The notes beneath the pieces were generated by a model that did not search any database, was not told the origin of the DNA, and saw only the letters and a list, made by a program, of their open reading frames with translations. Positions 13,033 through 25,727 of a DNA stretch of 64,000 bases are shown one piece after another (the stretch's first letter is position 1; the number at the start of each line of letters is the position of its first letter). Location: assembly GCF_027580225.2 (NCBI RefSeq), contig NC_073341.2:11938001-12002000 (forward strand), read 5' to 3'. The stretch is from Misgurnus anguillicaudatus (Eukaryota > Chordata > Actinopteri > Cypriniformes > Cobitidae). Made by a program: the position numbers and the translations under genes.

Positions 13033-13468
13033 CAGTGGCAGGCAGGGACTTCTTTATTTGAGGGCGCTCGATGCGAAGTTCGTCCCAACATGTATGTAGC
13101 CCGTTATGTGTGTGGTTCCTTTTTTTCAATATATGTGTTCTGCACGTTCGAGAGATCCTGTGTGCATCACGTGTCTTGTCAAAATAAGTGCCTGCAGACG
13201 CGTCTAAAGGGTTTATGGTAAAAGAGACGCTCGCGTTTGCCAGATACTCGCATAATCTCATGCGTAATCAGGGTTTACTGTTTGTCTTGCGTGTATTTTG
13301 TGGTTTTGACGCGTGTGCAGCAGGCACTTATTTTGACAAAACACGTTGTGCACATGGTTTACATGATGCAACAAACACATATTTTGAAAACGCAAGCAAC
13401 ACAGATGACACTCAGAACACTTATTTTGTATTAGCACCCCTCGGATGAGTAGTCACGAGCCGCCACTG
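13033..13468. mobile_element. hAT MITE, CAGTGGC ends (436 bp)
   Basis: Ends CAGTGGC and GCCACTG, flanked by the perfect 8-bp repeat AAAATACC (13025-13032 and 13469-13476). The interior includes two AAAATAAGTGC-like segments in inverted orientation. A shorter relative is at 29839-29970. Confidence 0.9.
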
Positions 13469-13716
13469 AAAATACCTTTGCTTCAAGTGCACTTAATCCC
13501 CACCTCAGGCCATTCAGAAATACCGCTTTGTTAGCAGAATCCGCTTATTTTTCAGCAAAGTCCTTTAGGTGCAGACAAGATTAATTGGGTGAACGACGGT
13601 GCGTGAAACTACCGTGCTTTGGTATCTTGTGAGTGCTTGGACCTAATACAACCCGAATGTGGCAGTCACATGGACTACAGCACCCCCTAATGTGTGGTTT
13701 GTTTCTTTATTCTTAA

Positions 13717-14529
13717 AGGGATAGTTCGGTCAAAAATTATATTAAACCCATGATTTACTCACCCCGAAGAAGGCTGAGATGCATATGTCCATCATTTTTT
13801 AGACAAACACATTTTCAGTAATTTTAGACAATGTTTTATATCTTTCAGTTAATCAAATGTGAAGTTACGGGGTCCACGTCCTTCTTGTCCAAAAAATGTG
13901 CATCTATCCTTCACAAAATAAATCTAAACCGCTGCACAATGATAAATAAAGGTCTTCTGAGGGTAATCTGCGCCGTTTTGTTGTAGAGATATCCAATTTT
14001 AAAGCTTTGTAGACAAAAATAAGTAGCTTCTGGTAATGCCGCCATCTTAGTCGCATCCGCATTCAAGATGAGAGCTTACGTAGCTTACGGAGGTTTCTCT
14101 GCTGCTCCTCTGTGCCCCCGCCCTCCAAATTTGTCATACGTCACTAAGAAAAATGCGTACACTACGCTGATACCCTCTCAGGAATACAGAGGAGTCTTAG
14201 ATGGGGGCGCTAACGGAAGGTAGTTATTTTGGTTCATAAAGTTTTAAATATGGATATTTCTACAACAACAACGCACGGATTGCCCTCAGAGGACCTTTGT
14301 TTGTCATCCTGGAGCCGTTTGGATTTCTTTGGGGAGGGATGTATGCACATTTTTTGGAGTTGAGGGACGTGGACCCCGCAACTTTACTGTTTAGCAGCTG
14401 AAAGATATAAGACATTTTCTAAAACAACTGAAAATGTGCCTGTCCGAAAAATGATGGACACATGCATCTCGGACGGCCTCGCGGTGAGCAAATCATGGGT
14501 TTAATATCGTTTTTGGCCGAACTATCCCT
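13717..14529. mobile_element. TTAA-type long inverted-repeat MITE (813 bp)
   Basis: AGGGATAGTTCGG at the left matches CCGAACTATCCCT at the right. The arms continue as inverted copies for hundreds of bases, including the AAACCCATGATTT and CATTTTCAG blocks. TTAA flanks both ends (13713-13716 and 14530-14533). The right TTAA is shared with the next element. Confidence 0.9.
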
Positions 14530-14533
14530 TTAA

Positions 14534-14811
14534 AGGAACAGTATGTAGGATTGTGGCCAAAACTGGTATTGCAATCACAAAACTTGTGGCTAAAACTGGT
14601 ACTGCAATCACACAACTGGTGGCCAATACACAACATGACAACATAAACATCAGTTGAGGGCTGCAACTCCACTTTTAAAATTACAATATCCTGGCCGGAC
14701 CACTGTTGTCAGTGATATAAGTATTTGAAATGAAAATTATTTCTTAATGTCTAGTGACATATCAGGGCCATTTTATGATTAATTGATATACATTTCTTAC
14801 ATACTGTTCCT
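14534..14811. mobile_element. TTAA-type MITE (278 bp), AGGAACAGTATG family
   Basis: AGGAACAGTATGTA at the left, TACATACTGTTCCT at the right, with TTAA on both sides (14530-14533 and 14812-14815). A second copy of exactly the same length lies inverted at 38147-38424. Confidence 0.9.
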
Positions 14812-15269
14812 TTAAGCCTGGAGTATAGTCTGTTATGTACGCGCACAGACAAACATACAGCTTTGCAAAGAATAGTTAATTTATACGTGTATGCAGATGT
14901 TCGACGCATGCGCATTGCGACAAAATGCAATGCATCTCCTGGGCTACATACTATTGTTCTGTAGGTGCATGCGCGTACAGTGTATGCAGGGATTCAAAAA
15001 TCGGACAATTTTTTTATCATCTTCTGAAGACGAAAATTGTGTCATGTTCACAAAAATGGACTACTTTGGCTTTTACATTGACTTTCATTATTTGCAATGT
15101 TTCTAGTTGCATCTTTAGTGATTTTGCAACTGTCTATATATTCGTGTCCAACGAAGTGGATTTCATTGAACTGGAGTTTTTTGCCAAAAAAGCTTACATG
15201 CACTTAGAGGGTTTTGCAGTGAAAAACAGTCAAAGTGACATTTGTGATAATAATGCTTTTCAATTACTA

Positions 15270-15440
15270 CACTGTAAAAAATTTGCTGTAATTATGCAGC
15301 TGGTTGCCAGTAACTTACTGTAGAAGATAAAGACTGAAAATGTTTCATGTTCATTTAACTTTGAACAAACTATTGCCAGTAAATAACATACATGTAAAAT
15401 CTACAGTATGTTACTGGCAGCTAGTTGAAATTATAGTGAA
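15270..15440. repeat. Deleted copy of the CACTGTAAAAAA fold-back MITE
   Basis: It starts CACTGTAAAAAAT and carries GCAGCTGGTTGCCAGTAAC and the inverted right-arm block, but the centre seen in 9324-9724 is missing, leaving about 170 bp. Confidence 0.6.
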
Positions 15441-15554
15441 ATTACTGAACCTAAACAAAAGAGCATAATAAAAATGCTAATTTACAAGAAAAAATGTCAG
15501 ACACTAAGAGGGTTTTGCAATCATTTGAAATAAACTTTGTATTTTTACATATTG

Positions 15555-15705
15555 GTATCTACATTTATGCATTTGGCAGACACTTTTATCAAACGTAATT
15601 TACAGATTATAAGCTATACATTTTATCAGTATGTGTGTTCCTGGAATCAAACCCACAACCTATTGCACAACTAATGCAATGCTCTACCACTGAGCTACAG
15701 GTATA
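15555..15705 (-). repeat. tRNA-derived SINE
   Basis: On the minus strand it begins with a pol III A box inside CCTGTAGCTCAGTGGTAGAG and a B box GGTTTGATTCC. A tail containing AAGTGTCTGCCAAATGCATA follows, the conserved 3' module that fish SINEs share with L2 LINEs (compare 26488-26540). No acceptor-stem partner is present, so it is not a tRNA gene. Confidence 0.8.
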
Positions 15706-16958
15706 TTGTTTCTTTGAGTTCAGAAATGAATTAATACAACGACTTGACAATCAGCTTTAATTACAAGACTTAATTAAAAGATTTAATTTAACTACAAGAC
15801 TGACATGTTTAACCTAATTCTCTAGAGATTGTCATTGTTTATTTGATGCAAGGCAATGGAGAGGTGTTTGCTTTGGGTTTTAAGTGTATCAGTATCCTTA
15901 CGGTGTGTGTTTGTGAGCATGCAGGAAATAATCCCAGCTATTATTCACAGCTCTTAAAGTGGAGATGGTTGATAAAGTGCAGGTGTTCACATGACCCATC
16001 TTTCATCTTTGGCGTATTCAAGTGATGGTCGCCTCTCTGATCTAAAAGCCTCCCCTATTATGGTGGATCTGGGAAAGGGAAAGAGAATTGTATTGAGCAC
16101 TCAAGAAAGTATTTTGGGAATGAAAGAAAAAAAAAACTCTAAACCTTTTAAGATTTTGATAAAGTTTCTCCTTTAGTACTGTTACATGTCACAAGATGTT
16201 TGTGTAAAACAGAAAAGATCTTCAGATGTTAAACATTCTTTATGGAACCTACAATGCCCTCATATGGCATCGTAAAGCACCTTTACTTTAAGAGTGTAAT
16301 GTTTACGAATGTTACACTGTATAGTAAAAGGCACAATTGATTTATGTTGAATATTTTTACCTATACCAGCTTAATATTGAAATAAATGTAATTCCCTAAA
16401 TACTGTGGTGGGAACACATTTTTTGAGAGACCCAATTAGCCTGTCATTGGCAATGCTGTAAGTTTATTCACAGTTGTGTTTGGTGACACTACGGGTGCAG
16501 AAATTATAAAAGCTCACGCTGTTTTCGTCTCTTTAAATTCGCAGCAGGAGTTAAAACACAACTTTTGATGCATTTGAATGCAAATCATGATTTTCCCATT
16601 TGAACAATAAAACCATTAATGAATTTCTGTATGCACCATTCCACGTCACTGTTCATTAACTCTAATAAAACGTGCATGCTCATGAGATGTTTTTCATTTG
16701 TCCGTATCATGGTAGGATATGCCACATCTGAGAACTATCAAAGCAAGAGCTCATCTTCGAACCCCCTGCTATGACAGTGTGCACTTGCCTGTGGCGAAAT
16801 CTCTCATGAATATAGGCGCTCACAGCGAAAAGCATGCTAATGTAAGGTTTATGAAGCTCAAAGCGTCACAAAATCCGCAAGTGGTGGTGTGTTTACCAAG
16901 CAAAAATGGTAAATAATAAGTGACTGATATAAAAAAAGCAGAAAATCGGGTAAATTTA
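15706..16958. other. No gene seen
   Basis: No supported exon or bounded repeat. Several short open frames look random. Confidence 0.4.
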
Positions 16959-17500
16959 AGGCGATTTATAGTCGTGCGTAGGTTCTACGTCGTAGCTACG
17001 TCGTAGGCTATCCGTAGCCTGTGCGTAGCTCTGCGTAGCCTGACGCGCACCTCACAAAAAATTTAACAGCGCGTCAGATCTACGCGGACGGCAAGCGCTG
17101 TGATTGGTCCACCAGAACCCCTCCCATCAGGTAAAAAAAACTGCGTCATAGGTATTTCCGTTTGTGACGGTGAAAACAAAGATGGGGCAAGTTGAGGAGT
17201 GATTTAACTCAAACTGCATCAAAAGTCGTTGTTTATTTACTTCAATCATTGCTGGTCTTCTCAAATTATACACAACAAGTTGCTGTTTCTTCTTCGTTTG
17301 TGGGTTAACTTGCTAAGCTTCTTCTTCTTTCACGTTTGTGCTGCTACTGTGGTTGCACGCGTGGATACTGCCTACCAGCGGTCGCGCGTGTGTTTGCACG
17401 TCGACGCGGACGACGACGCAAAAGTATAAATGAAAACCGACGCAGAACCTATGCCATCGCTGCTACGCCGTAGGACCTACGCACGACTATAACGAGCCCT
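16959..17500. mobile_element. PIF/Harbinger-like MITE (542 bp), TTA flanks
   Basis: The left arm has TATAGTCGTGCGTAGGTTCTA and the right arm the inverse TAGGACCTACGCACGACTATA. TTA flanks both sides (16956-16958 and 17501-17503). A 3-bp TTA duplication suggests PIF/Harbinger. The interior is rich in CGTAG and CpG and has no transposase. Confidence 0.8.
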
Positions 17501-17503
17501 TTA

Positions 17504-18176
17504 GACTTACCTTGCAGTTAAAGTCGCAGTAAAATTGAAACTAATCCTTTTTTGGGGGGATATTGTGGTATTTTTTACATATATACTTATCTGAGAGCGT
17601 TATTACTTAACAACAATTAATGTGCCCTCAGACTTCATGTGGTGCTGTGCTGACTTGAAGCAGTGCATGCCGGTTAAAGATTTTGTCCGACTTGAGCTGG
17701 CCCTAAAAGCACGTGACTGTGACGTACTGTATCAAAGTACCATGAGAGCTCCAAGTTCTGATGACGACACAGCTCTTTGTGATTGGTCGCCTCACTGATG
17801 ACAACGATCCCGTGCGTTTCATGTTTAATCCAACCCCTTCAGTTCTACTAATGCCCTTTATAAATGATTGTTTTTGGTAAAACTCGTTAATATAACCGTA
17901 ATATGTTATATTGTGTCATGTAATAAAATAAAAATGAAAGAAGCAAAAGACCAAACTCTATTGGAATTTAAGAAATGTAGGCTTATGTTTCCCGTTGTTT
18001 TGGGGCAAACAGTATTGCAGCAACTAAAATATTTAATATAAAGGGTTTCTAGTTGCAACTTTTTAAACAAATGTTTGTTTTTTGACAAAATCTAATTCAC
18101 TTCATTCGCACATGGCGCACACGTCACTACGGCAAGCAGCAGGTGTTCGACTTGACAGCTCCGTCTTGAAATCTTC
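17504..18176. other. No gene seen
   Basis: No supported exon or bounded repeat. Confidence 0.4.
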
Positions 18177-18300
18177 TAGAGCTGCAACTATCGACTATTT
18201 TTTCAACCGATTAATCTATTGATTATTTTTTCGATTAATCGGATAGTCTAATGATTTTTTATACATATATTTCACCAACAAATAATAGATGTAACATTTT
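18177..18300 (+). repeat. hAT-like left end (TAGAGCTGCAAC family)
   Basis: TAGAGCTGCAAC followed by ATTAATC/GATTAAT inverted motifs is a common fish hAT MITE start. I could not find its right end, so it is listed as a fragment. Confidence 0.55.
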
Positions 18301-18901
18301 CCATTAATGCCAACATTTTATTTAAGCAATTTCTCAATTAAACAAATATACAAACCAAAATGTTTAACATGAAAAATAAAGTGGCAGTGGCAAGGAAAAT
18401 ATAACAAATCACATTAAAACAAGTCTATAGCAGGTGGGCGGGGTCCAGAAAAAGATCAAAGAGATTAGCAAAATACCAACATGACTTCAAACAATACAAA
18501 CAATTTCCGAAGTTCAGCCCTACCTTTTTTCATTTCAAAAGCCGTTTCACTCGATAAACATCACCAAGGCAAAAATAAGAAAATCGCTACTTCAGTTCAT
18601 GGTGACTTTAATAAGATACTCAACAATATTTGATGTTAGCGTGTTGCTAATCTAATGGAATACTTTTCAGTACTGAATGAAATATAAATATTTTTCTATT
18701 AACATTTCTCACTTTAACATTTTGCTTTATTTTTTCACTGAGCCTCCCAGACAGCAGACGACTCTGGGCTGTCTCTTTGCATTATTAGATTTCCTTATCC
18801 ATAAAGGGTAATTAAGACGCTGCCAAAATGTTGCCAAAAGATTTGGTATTTAGAAAGTAGCGTAATTGAACTGCCATTTTTAGGAAAATCCTTTTTTTGA
18901 A

Positions 18902-18902
<1 letters not shown>

Positions 18903-18943
<41 letters not shown>

Positions 18944-18948
18944 TGCTT
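18903..18948 (+). repeat. (TC)n microsatellite
   Basis: A near-pure TC dinucleotide run with two TTTC interruptions. Confidence 0.95.
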
Positions 18949-19339
18949 TCTTTGTGAAATCAGAACAGATAACTACAACATTAAATTTTCTTTTCATATT
19001 CATCAGGATCTCCTGCAGAGCCTCTTAAATATTCATACCTGCACTTGTGTAACAATAGAAATCTTAAGCATCAGGGACCTGCTGTTTAGCTGCTCTCAAA
19101 ACGACTTATGAAATTCAATTTATACAAACTTTTTTTAATGTGGAGTTCAACGTGACTGTAATGTCATTGAGTGCGTTTACATGCACACAATAAGCGAATA
19201 ACTATCAAAATCTGCTTATTATAGAAAGCTGTTTTCATGCAAATCAATAAACCGGCTATGCAGAAAACTGCATTTACATGGGATTTAGAGATTTGTTGGG
19301 TTTCTCGCAGCAGTGACATCACCGCCTAAAGTACATATA

Positions 19340-20527
19340 CACTCACCTAAAGGATTATTAGAAACACCTGTTCAATTTTTCATTAATGCAATTATCTAAT
19401 CAACCAATCACATGGCAGTTGCTTCAATGCATTTATGGGTGTGGTCCTGGTCAAGACAATCACCTGAACTCCAAACTGAATGTCAGAATGGGAAAGAAAG
19501 GTGATTTAAGCAATTTGAGCGTGACATGGTTGTTGGTGCCAGACGGGCCGGTCTGAGTATTTCACAATCTGCTCAGTTACTGGAATTTTCCACGCACAAC
19601 CATTTCTAGGGTTTACAAAGAATTATGTGAAAATGGAAAAACATCCAGTATGCGGCAGTCCTGTGGGCAAAAATGCCTTGTTGATGCTAGAGGTCAGAGG
19701 AGAATGAGCCGACTGATTCAAGCTGATAGAAGAGCAACTTTGACTGAAATAACCACTCGTTACAATCGAGGTATGCAGCAAAGCATTTGTGAAGCCACAA
19801 CACGCAGCAGACCCCACCGGGTACCACTCATCTCCACTATAGGAAAAAGAGGCTACAATTAGCAAAAGCTCACCAAAATTGGACAGTTGAAGACTGGAAA
19901 AATGTTGCCTGGTCTGATGAGTCTCGATTTCTGTTGAGACATTCAGATGGTAGAGTCAGAATTTGGTGTAAACAGAATGAGAACATGGATCCTTGATGCC
20001 TTGTTACCACTGTGCAGGGTGGTGGTGGTGGTTATGGTGTGGGGGGTGTTTTCTTGGCACACTTTAGGCCCCGTAGTGCCAATTGGGCATCGTTTAAATG
20101 CCACGGCCTACCTGAGCATTGTTTTTAACCATGTCCATCCCTTTACTGTATGACCACCATGTATCCATCATCTGATGGTTACTTCCAGCAGGATAATGCA
20201 CCATGTCACAAAGCTCGAATCATTTCAAATTGGTTTCTTGAACATGACAATGAGTTCACTGTACTAAAATTGCCCCCACAGTCACCAGATCTCAACCCAA
20301 AAGAGCTTCTTTGGGATGTGGTGGAACGGGAGCTTCGTGCCCTGGATGTGCATCCCATAAATCTCCATCAACTGCAAGATGCTATCCTATCAATATGGGC
20401 CAACATTTCTAAAGACTGCTTTTAGTACCTTGTTGAATCAATGTCACGTAGAATAAGGCAGGTCTGAAGGCGAAAGGGGTCAAACACAGTATTAGTATGG
20501 TGTTCCTAATAATCCTTTAGGTGAGTG
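19340..20527 (+). mobile_element. Tc1/mariner-type element (1188 bp)
   Basis: Ends CACTCACCTAAAGGATTATT and the inverse AATAATCCTTTAGGTGAGTG. TA is present at the left flank and appears altered (TT) at the right. It carries a decayed transposase on the + strand. Confidence 0.9.
19498..20425 (+). pseudogene. Tc1-like DDE transposase, frameshifted
   Basis: The reading starts MGKKGDLSNL and continues through a paired helix-turn-helix region, but it is broken into at least three frames. All three catalytic motifs can still be seen: WSDESRF near 19909-19935, QQDNAPCHKA near 20188, and SPDLNPKELLW near 20283. In the last uninterrupted stretch there are 36 residues between the second D and the E, so the spacing is DD36E rather than the usual Tc1 DD34E. 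The common NPIE is NPKE here. The copy cannot make an active enzyme. Confidence 0.85.
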
Positions 20528-20900
20528 TTGTCGGTGGGAAATCTGTCTTAAGCTATACTGTTCTCGTGTCTGCAGAACATGTAAATGTAACATGAGCTTT
20601 AATTTTCGCATTTTCTCTGAACTGCTTGAGTCTAGCGCAGACCTTTATGCGTTACTTTGCACTTACTTAAGATAAACGTTACACGTGGCGACATGCGCAC
20701 ATGAACAAGCCAGTTAAGGTGTTTACATGCAATACGAAATCGGGTTAATGAGCAAAAAACTACCTGATTGTTTTTTGCTTTGTTTTTTGAGTTTCTTGGC
20801 TTTCCACGCTATAAGAAAACCGTTTTATGTGTTTACATGACCCCACACGTTATCAGTTTATTAAGCATAATCGGCGTAGGACTGTGCATGTAAATGTACT

Positions 20901-22670
20901 AATTTACAAAACAGTGGGAGCAAGCAGTAGGATAACTAATATAGCTGAATACATATTAAAAAATTAAATAAAATTGCGTTCTTCAAAATAATTGTTGTGC
21001 CATATTAACTACACAACATATTAGTGGATAACAGAATTTTCGTTGTTAAATTACGAGACAGATACTTTAACAGACCTCAGGTTAACTGCGAGAAATGCAA
21101 ATGGCAATTATCCATGTTATTTTGCCGTTTTTGTTCACCAGTTTGTTTCTATGCAGTGATACATCCGACTTGACCCTTTCGGATTGGGGATAAATAGTCT
21201 GTGCTCCACCATTCTTTCCCACGTGAGACGTGTTTACATCAAAGTGTGCGTGCACATGACACGCAGCATACAAACAGAGTAATTTTATGCAGTCAAAAGA
21301 AAAGATAATGCATCTTTTCTTCTTCACAGTAATTTGAAGTGCCCACAATAACACTTCCGTGCATTTTCACTACCATGATGTCCCGCATTACCAAACGCTG
21401 GCACGTGTCCACTTTACTATATATATTACAGAGATAAAAAATTGAGGCAGATAGACATAGGTCTTCAACAGGGGGCAATGGCCCTTGCTTCTCCTCTCTA
21501 TCCATTAAAGGGTCCTTGACCTGAAAAAAGTTAAAAAACTGATTTCTTTACAGAAGTGACAGCATTTATTATCTTTAGCCTTTCGAATGGGTAGCGAATG
21601 AGATGCATGATTTTCAGGATTTTACCCTTTGTGTTTCAAGTTAATAGTGTATCAGGTACAGTTTCTCTCAGATATTGAACAAAGCATCTTCAATAGGAGA
21701 AGATTCATCTGCACTTGTTTGAGAGAATCAGTTGAACTGAGACAATAATAAGCTTTATTATGGCACAATGGACTTAGTCTCTGTGATTGATTTACTGTCA
21801 CCTGTTAACCTCAATGACTCCTGGGATCAATTGTAATTACACTAGTTAAGATAGGTATTTCTGCTTGGGTGGATGTTTCTTGACTTAATCGATAAAGGTG
21901 GCTGACAGTGTGCTCAAAATTACATTGATTATGGCAGAATTCAAATGATGCTATATCCAGATTCACCGTGGGACACATTAAACATTTTAAAGGAACAATG
22001 TGGCTGTCTGGATTGCATTGATGGAGATGCTGTAAACCTTCACAGTTCACAATTTAGCACTCAGAAGCAGCCTGCAAGATGGGGTGCCAGGCAAATAGAT
22101 TCAGTATTACATTTACGTATTCACTGTTACCAGATTTGCATTGTTTGCTGAATTTAGATCAGATTAGACTGCTTTCTGATTTCTCTGTTCTAGAAAATAG
22201 GAAAATTTCTCTGTTCTATTTATAGATAGAAAATAAAAAGCAACATTGTTAAACATGACGTCTACAGTCATGAATGCATTCAAATGCACAATGATCTAAT
22301 GAATTATTCATTAATGGTGATTGCATCCATTATTATTATTATGGTAATGATGTAATATCTAAGGCTTTTAATATTTGCACATGATGTTAAATGTCATTTG
22401 GTTGTTTGTTTTAATGCAGAACTACACTTGAAATTCCTCCAGTCTCCTGTGTTATCAAAGCCTCGTGGGAGTCGTTGGATTTAATCAGGGTTATTTTGTC
22501 CGTCTCTTCATTTTGTGAAACTGACTGGTTTGTTTCCCAAAGAAAAACACAAAGTAATGAAATGCATAATTTGGATGAGCAGTATACTTTGGATAAAGCA
22601 TCTGCCAAATGGATTAAGTTTCACTTTATAAGCACATTTTTCAATTAGAGGTGATGTCATTTATTTGATT
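20901..22670. other. No gene seen
   Basis: No exon or bounded repeat could be supported in this stretch. Confidence 0.4.
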
Positions 22671-22674
22671 TTAA

Positions 22675-22990
22675 AGGGGACATATCATGAAAATCTGACT
22701 TTTTTCATGTTTAAGTGCTATAATTGGGTTCCCAGTGCTTCTATCAACCTAGATCAACAGTAACTTAGTTTTGTAAACAATTCTCTGCAAACATGTGAAA
22801 AAAATAGGTAATTGAAAATTGGTTCCCCCTTGTGATGTCAGAAGGGGATAATTCCGCCCCTTAATCTGCACTATCCAACTACAGCACTGTTATTTAGTGC
22901 AGATATCAGCTCATTTGCATTTAAAAGGACACACCCAAAAACGTCACATTTGACTTAATTTCCTATTTACTATTTTTATGCTATTGCATG
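22675..22990. repeat. TTAA-type MITE, left part only
   Basis: TTAA then AGGGGACATATCATG, followed by about 300 bp related in inverse orientation to 62757-63265 and directly to the element starting at 63326. The right terminus is missing. Confidence 0.6.
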
Positions 22991-23189
22991 CTGCACATGA
23001 TCAGATGTGCACACTACAACAGATTTAATATTTTCAATTACAAGATCATTAATTCCAAAGGAGTTCTCTATCACATGAAAATGAATTAAACAGAAACTAA
23101 TACCTGTAGCTATGTTCCTATTTCTCGTAATTTGATTGGCTGTTGGTCACAGGGAAGGTGTACACAAACAACAAGATGTCAAAGATATC

Positions 23190-25484
23190 GGACTCTATTT
23201 TAACGATCTAAGCGCATTGTCTAAACCGCATGGTGCACGGTCTGAACGGGTTGTTCCTGTTCTCGTAATGAGTAATGGGTGTGTTTTGGGGGTAACGTGC
23301 AATAAACCAATGAGAGTCTCAGCTCCCATTTCCTTTAAAAACCAGTTGCGCTGGCGCCATGCCGATTTCCTATTTAGAAAGCGGAATTTGTAAACCGAAA
23401 AACTAAGCGGAGAAAGAAGACCACCAATTTAAGATTGATATTTTAAAATTTAATTTGTATTGAAGCTGTTATTTTTTGGTATTAAAACCTTTAAAAGTTG
23501 TTTTCTTTCAGACATGGAAGTAAAATTAACAGGCGTTTTTTAAATCATAGATCGAATAATTTCCGGATCAGCAAAACTGGGGCTGGGAAAATAAAATAAG
23601 AACAAATAAAGAAATGATGAGCATATAAAAATAGAAAAGAACAAAGTTACAAATAAAGTAAGATCAAACAGTAGTATTTAGGTACATAAATAGAATTAAA
23701 TAAACATTAACACTGTCTTCTTAATTATATAAATTAAATATAATTCATCTTTTTAAAGGTGCAATTTGCAGCCTTTACTGACGTAAAACCACATGACAAC
23801 AATGGTCGAGTTCAAAAAAAAAAAAAAGGCAGCCAAGGAAGCGGCTGGTGCACAAATTTAGTGTAAATAAACGTATATTTTCACAATTACTCTGTACCGT
23901 CTGCCGCTGGTTGTGTCAGCAAAGACAGCTCCCGTAAGCGTACAGGCCAACCAAACGACCCAAGAAGAGTTTGGAACAAAACGAGAGAGGATTAATTTGT
24001 TGTTGCATTATCTGGATGGAGAGAGCTTCACGACAACATTTAACTAGACCGAGATTCTGATCCTGCTTGTGTTTTACGCGATGGGTGAGTTGTTTTGATT
24101 CGTAACCCTTCAAAAAACGTATGCTATTATATTGATCACAACATTAGTGTGTATATTGTAATCAGCGCGTCTTCCCGCGGACGATATGCACATCAAAAGG
24201 TATTGTACAGCAATATAAATGGTCATTTTAAGACACTTCAAAATAAGATTTGTACTGTCAAGTTGTACTGTAAATTGAAAACTTAATTCTATGCTGTGTT
24301 AACCATCGAATTTGGACTAATAGTGTAACATCTATGACTAACAATTTCGTTTTGAACATCACATATAAACTTACATAATGAAATAAACGATGTCATCAAA
24401 CGCAACATTTATAAGACTTGATTACCTTATCCTTCAACGTGATTTCTCGTTCGCGTCTGATTGATGGCCATCAGCGGTTGTGATAAAGACTACAAATCCC
24501 ATAATTCCACGCTGCTTCAGAGCATCATTAAACAACAACATTGTTATTGATTTGATCTGGCGCCATCTAGCGGCGCATAAATACAAATTGCATCTTTAAA
24601 GATACAGAAGTGATTTTCCTTTGTTTTCTGTTGTTCAATTAATATAAATGACAGAAACACAAGCAGATAAGAACTGCTACTTTCAGAAACAAAGATCTGA
24701 TTTCTTTCTGAACTGTTTGCACTTACTTTAGTGTGTGCGTCCATTTGAGTATGTGTGTGTGTCATTGTCTGTGCGCACACACAACAGCTTACTTTAACAT
24801 CTTGCGCTCAAATTGTTTAAAATCGCTTGCATGTTCACATTTGCAAGGTTTAAAAAACACATGCAAAAGTTAACTTTCTATAAATAGTTATTTCTGAATG
24901 ATGCGTATTTGAGTGATTAGTATTAAGAGACTATCATTTATTATCATTTATGTGTGATTTCTTCTGCTTTCCCAATAAAATATTTTGTGTTTCTTTTGAC
25001 TTGTTGGACCCCCCTAATTTATATTTTTGTGCTTTATGGGGGGTCCCTCAAGGCTTATAGCAGGTCCGGGACCACCCCAGACCCCCCTCAATTCGAACAC
25101 TGCTTCTAATGTCTCATAATCGGTCCTCATTTATGTCCAAGAGACTCAATAATAATCTTTTACATTTAAATCCTTTGATTTTTCATATTTTAAAATGATT
25201 ATGTGCTGCTGTCCATCCATGTTTGTGATAAGCAAACACGCATTGTTGTCTTGTTTATAGGCGCATATTACTAACAAACTGTTTAAATAACAAAATCAAT
25301 ATTGCCCCATTGACTTTAGACCAGGTTTTTGTTGGTCAATGGCGTAGTCTATTTTAGTAGCCTCAAAATAGCAATGCACCTGAACACACCTTGTTTTCAT
25401 GGAAATGATAATTGCGCCGGGTTGACATTAGCAAAAGACACTTGCATTGCGCATTGCACTGCATTGCGCTGAATGATAGAGCCC
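23190..25484. mobile_element. Harbinger-like element, GGRCTCTAT ends
   Basis: Ends GGACTCTATTTTAAC and GATAGAGCCC are roughly inverse. Comparison with the empty site near 25875 shows a 3-bp duplication, ATC, at the junctions. The element contains a nested TTAA element at 23757-24595, leaving about 1.45 kb. Related copies are at 33992-35137 and, reversed, inside the two composite hAT elements. The superfamily call rests on the 3-bp duplication and on the related element at 28172. Confidence 0.7.
23757..24595. mobile_element. TTAA-type element nested in the Harbinger-like repeat (839 bp)
   Basis: AGGTGCAATTTGCAG at the left and CAAATTGCATCT at the right, flanked by TTAA at 23753-23756 and 24596-24599. 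No coding capacity was recognised. Confidence 0.75.
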
Positions 25485-25727
25485 ATCAAGTTGGTTTAAA
25501 GTCTTTTGTACAGTCTGGGATTTGGACTATAGCTGCAAACTATACATCAACTCAGAACATTAAAGGCGACGAAATGTTGATCTCATGTTGTGTGATTATT
25601 TTGAATTGGGTGACAACAGTCCCTTTCACACATACTGTACAGTCTTTACTGGTAATTTACTGGTAAATTGCAGTTAACATGTCATGTGTGAACCGAACCT
25701 TTCTGGTAAATCAGTTTTCAATGACCA

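Larger units (their letters stand above)
19171..20900. mobile_element. Palindromic MITE interrupted by a Tc1 element
   Basis: The left part has AGTGCGTTTACATGCACA and the right part the inverse GTGCATGTAAATGTACT. More inverted blocks occur further in (ATAAGCG..., GTTTACATG). The Tc1-like element at 19340-20527 sits between the arms, leaving about 540 bp of MITE. The exact ends are approximate. Confidence 0.65.
23040..25700. repeat. Unnamed interspersed repeat, split by a Harbinger-like element
   Basis: The flanks of the insertion (23040-23189 and 25485-25560) match 25728-25920 nearly base for base, including CTGTAGCTATRT, TTTGATTGGCTGTTG and TTTAAAGTCTTTTGTACAGT. The copy at 25728 therefore shows the state before insertion. 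Confidence 0.7.

Noticed and set aside
14891..15323. Two overlapping ORFs of 71 and 132 codons
   Set aside because: No domain is recognised, and the 3' half enters a fold-back MITE.
15600..15705. Possible tRNA gene on the minus strand
   Set aside because: A and B boxes are present, but there is no acceptor stem and the sequence runs into a LINE-like SINE tail.
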